Source of the DNA: Segetibacter aerophilus
GTDB lineage: Bacteria > Bacteroidota > Bacteroidia > Chitinophagales > Chitinophagaceae
DNA: 64,000 bases
Direction: 5' to 3'
Assembly: GCF_007991655.1 (NCBI RefSeq)
Contig: NZ_BJYT01000004.1
Span: 186,001-250,000 of the forward strand
In this document: one piece after another, positions 61,823 to 64,000 of the stretch
How the letters are laid out: the number at the start of each line of letters is the position of its first letter
Position numbering within the stretch: the first letter of the stretch is position 1
Translations under genes and position numbers: made by a program
Notes under the pieces: generated by a model
What the model was told of the DNA's origin: nothing
Seen by the model: only the letters and a program-made list of their open reading frames with translations
Databases searched by the model: none

Positions 61823-62524
61823 TCAATGTCCTTCAATAAGTCTTGCAATCACGAAAGCTGCACTCGCTGCGAGAGCCCCGATAAACATTACTTTTAAACC
61901 TCCCTGTATCGGTGCTACACCGGTCATGGTAGATTTATAATAGCCAAAAATAAATAAGCAAATAAGAGTAATGATGGCAGAAACCTTCAAACCTTTAAGA
62001 GTGTTGTCAGTAAAAAAATAGGGCGATAGCGGCACAAGTCCACCAACGATATAAGAAAGGGCGATGTTAAAAGCGCTTTTACGGGCTCTCTTTTCATCCG
62101 GCCGCTCGAGGCCCAGTTCGTGCTTCATCATAAATTCCACCCAAACGTCTTTGTCTTTTGTAAGTTCCTGAACCGCTTTCTCCTGCACTTCTTTACTCAG
62201 TCCAAGTCCTTCAAAAAATTCTCTTACTTCTTCTTTTTCTTTTTCGGGCAAATTTTCGACTTCGTCATATTCCCGCTTAAGTTCCGCATTGTAATGATCG
62301 ACCTCGGTCTGACCCGCTAAGTAGCCTCCAAGTCCCATTGCGATTGACCCTGCCGCAACTTCAGCCAGCCCTGCTATAACGATAAGACTAGTGTTGTCGA
62401 CAGCGCCACTTAATCCTGCAGCGAGGGCAAACGGAACGGTTAGCCCGTCACTCATACCAATAACAATATCTCTTAAAACATCAGAACTGTTGGAATGCTC
62501 TTCGTGCGAGTAATGATCGTGCAT
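61823..62524 (-). CDS. VIT1/CCC1-family metal transporter
   Basis: 233 residues from MHDHYSHEEHSNSSDVLRDI (62524); eleven residues more are possible upstream. The first helix carries the family phrase DIVIGMSDGLTVPFALAAGL, followed by EVAAGSIAMGLGGYLAGQTE, a charged cytoplasmic metal-binding-like segment (about 85-150) and three C-terminal helices with GGLVPLSPYFF. VIT1/CCC1 proteins move Fe2+ or Mn2+ out of the cytoplasm. His-rich N-terminus. It lies 47 bp after rocD on the same strand. Confidence 0.9.
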   Translation of the reverse strand: MHDHYSHEEHSNSSDVLRDIVIGMSDGLTVPFALAAGLSGAVDNTSLIVIAGLAEVAAGSIAMGLGGYLAGQTEVDHYNAELKREYDEVENLPEKEKEEVREFFEGLGLSKEVQEKAVQELTKDKDVWVEFMMKHELGLERPDEKRARKSAFNIALSYIVGGLVPLSPYFFTDNTLKGLKVSAIITLICLFIFGYYKSTMTGVAPIQGGLKVMFIGALAASAAFVIARLIEGH

Positions 62525-62571
62525 GTAATTGGTTTGAACCTGGATAAAAACCGGCAACTAAAGATTTTTAC

Positions 62572-63804
62572 CTATTCGAGTACTTTTAGCGACTGTTTAA
62601 TAATTTGAATACAATCCAAAACCTGCTTTTTACTGATAATTAATGGAGGCGCAAACCTGATTTTATCGCCATGCGTTGGTTTTGCCAACAAACCATTTTT
62701 CATTAATTCTATACAGAGATGCCACGCAGCGTTAGGGTCAGCGTGGTTGATAACGATGGCATTTAGAAGGCCTTTTCCACGAACGAGTTGGATTGCAGGG
62801 GAGCGCAGATTCTCAAGTTCATGTCTTAAAAGCTTTCCCATATCCGCTGCATTTTGAGCCATGTTTTCGTCTTTTAAGACTTGCAAAGCTTCGATTGCAA
62901 CTGCGCATGCCAGCGGATTTCCTCCGTAAGTTGAGCCATGCTCGCCTGCTTTTAGGTTGAGCATTATTTCATCGTCTGCAAGCACCGCTGAAACCGGCAA
63001 GACACCTCCACTTAAGGCTTTGCCAAGTATCAGTATATCCGGCCTTACATCTTCATGATCACATGCGAGCATTTTTCCCGTCCGGCATAAGCCGGTTTGA
63101 ATTTCATCGGCAATAAATAAAACATTGTGCTCGTCACACAATTCACGAACACCTTTTAGATAACCATCGTCAGGGATCACTACACCCGCTTCTCCCTGTA
63201 TAGGCTCAACCATAAAAGCTGCTACATTAGAGTCTTGGAAAGCTCTTTCGAGTTCGGTTAGATTGTTATAAGGAACCAGTTCGAAACCGGGCATATAAGG
63301 GCCAAAATTTGTGTAACTGTCAGGATCAGTCGATGAAGAGATAGCAGCGAGTGTTCGTCCCCAGAAATTATGTGTAGCAAAAACGATCTTCGCTTTATTG
63401 TCCGGAATACCCTTGTTTATATAACCCCACTTCCTAGCGAGCTTTATTGCCGTCTCGCCACCTTCGACACCAGTATTCATGGGCAACACCTTATCGTATC
63501 CGAAGTATTCTGTTATATACCTGCAGTACTCTCCTAATAAATTATTATGAAAAGCGCGGCTTGTAAGTGTTAGTTTTTGCGCTTGTTCTACTAACGCGGC
63601 AATTATTCTCGGGTGACAATGTCCCTGGTTAACTGCAGAATAACCACTTAAAAAATCGTAATATTTCTTGCCTTCAACATCCCATAAAAACACACCCTGC
63701 CCCTTTTTAAGTACAACTGGCAAAGGATGGTAATTATGTGCGCCATATTTCTCTTCCAAGTCCAGGAAATGAGCAGTATGAGAATTGGCGGTATTAATTG
63801 TCAT
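62572..63804 (-). CDS. rocD: Ornithine aminotransferase
   Basis: 410 residues of fold type I class III aminotransferase. PLP Lys262 in [17 protein letters not shown], Asp233 in [15 protein letters not shown], and the substrate-specific start [12 protein letters not shown] and [20 protein letters not shown] are typical of ornithine--oxo-acid transaminase. It converts ornithine and 2-oxoglutarate to glutamate semialdehyde, linking arginine and proline metabolism. The length agrees with the family. Confidence 0.95.
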   Translation of the reverse strand: MTINTANSHTAHFLDLEEKYGAHNYHPLPVVLKKGQGVFLWDVEGKKYYDFLSGYSAVNQGHCHPRIIAALVEQAQKLTLTSRAFHNNLLGEYCRYITEYFGYDKVLPMNTGVEGGETAIKLARKWGYINKGIPDNKAKIVFATHNFWGRTLAAISSSTDPDSYTNFGPYMPGFELVPYNNLTELERAFQDSNVAAFMVEPIQGEAGVVIPDDGYLKGVRELCDEHNVLFIADEIQTGLCRTGKMLACDHEDVRPDILILGKALSGGVLPVSAVLADDEIMLNLKAGEHGSTYGGNPLACAVAIEALQVLKDENMAQNAADMGKLLRHELENLRSPAIQLVRGKGLLNAIVINHADPNAAWHLCIELMKNGLLAKPTHGDKIRFAPPLIISKKQVLDCIQIIKQSLKVLE

Positions 63805-63887
63805 GGTGATGATTGATTAAGAAGTGGGCGTATTGAAAAGTTAATTTTGATGCACTTGCCTTTCTTTTTTAAAATAGAGTCAATTTC

Positions 63888-63920
63888 TTTTGTTTCTTTT
63901 AATGAAATTAATGACATTTG
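63888..63920 (+). promoter_or_regulatory. Promoter of rpmB
   Basis: TTTTG at 63888-63892 as a -33 box and GACATTTG at 63913-63920 as a -7 element, 21 bp before the rpmB ATG, followed by CACTCCG. A fair match to the Bacteroidota consensus. Confidence 0.5.
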
Positions 63921-63941
63921 CACTCCGAAAAAAAACAAATC

Positions 63942-64000
63942 ATGGCGAGAGTATGTCAGGTAACCGGTAAGAAGCCAATCGTTGGAAATACTGTTTCTCA
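63942..64000 (+). CDS. rpmB: 50S ribosomal protein L28, N-terminal part
   Basis: The gene starts at ATG 63942 with MARVCQVTGKKPIVGNTVS and runs off the window. This phrase is the conserved start of L28, including the CxxTGKKP segment. Only 19 full codons are visible. A promoter is present upstream. In many Bacteroidota rpmG follows; that cannot be seen. Confidence 0.92.
   Translation, partial: MARVCQVTGKKPIVGNTVS

Noticed and set aside
1-64000. tRNA genes, rRNA genes and CRISPR arrays
   Set aside because: No cloverleaf T-arm context other than ssrA was found by eye, no rRNA-like sequence, and no regularly spaced direct repeats with unique spacers.

Overview
The window looks like a chromosomal segment of a Bacteroidota bacterium, most probably a member of the Chitinophagaceae. 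This placement is an inference. It rests on a SusC/SusD pair, an Oar-like TonB-dependent receptor, many lipoproteins, promoters with the Bacteroidota -7 element (TAnnTTTG type), weak ribosome binding sites, a DUF3810 protein, and moderate to low GC. Nothing visible suggests a plasmid or a large prophage.

Layout. 1-7.3 kb: start of sucC, an S8 protease lipoprotein, a DUF4031 protein, an Oar-like TonB-dependent receptor and an orphan PAS histidine kinase. 7.4-9.57 kb: a minimal integrative element with a single tyrosine recombinase, inserted in the 3' end of the tmRNA gene ssrA and bounded by 21-bp direct repeats. 10-21 kb: a membrane MutS-like ATPase, rseP, dxr, a GH3-family enzyme, rplU-rpmA plus a Lys/Ala-rich histone-like gene, miaE and a penicillin acylase. 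21.3-25.3 kb: the alpha-type ribosomal operon infA-rpmJ-rpsM-rpsK-rpsD-rpoA-rplQ. 25.4-36.7 kb: housekeeping genes (carA, aroQ, L,D-transpeptidase, phosphopantetheinyl transferase, dcd, DUF177-rpmF-plsX, cystathionine beta-synthase) and a cupin protein with an anti-sigma-like N-terminus. 37-52.5 kb: a secreted hydrolase region (S9 peptidase, purple acid phosphatase, GH16, a frame-disrupted phosphoesterase/beta-propeller gene, a YncE/phosphoesterase fusion, SusC, SusD and an endonuclease/phosphatase-fold enzyme). It reads as a polymer or organophosphate utilisation locus. 52.6-64 kb: glutathione peroxidase, a sugar isomerase/acetyl esterase/oxidoreductase group, small enzymes, an amino-acid permease, a VIT1-like transporter, rocD and the start of rpmB.

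Three non-coding signals stand out. First, the ssrA-borne mini-element: it has direct-repeat ends, a pair of probable recombinase arm sites, three 17-19 bp iterons, and its own terminator that replaces the original one for ssrA. Second, a dispersed intergenic repeat of about 50-57 bp with eight copies, whose core palindrome occurs in two variants that differ by matched (covarying) bases. Third, imperfect palindromes, most with a roughly seven-base rhythm, in all six spacers between the genes of the alpha operon.

Limits: everything was read by eye. No database, alignment or folding program was used, so family names rest on recognised motifs and lengths.
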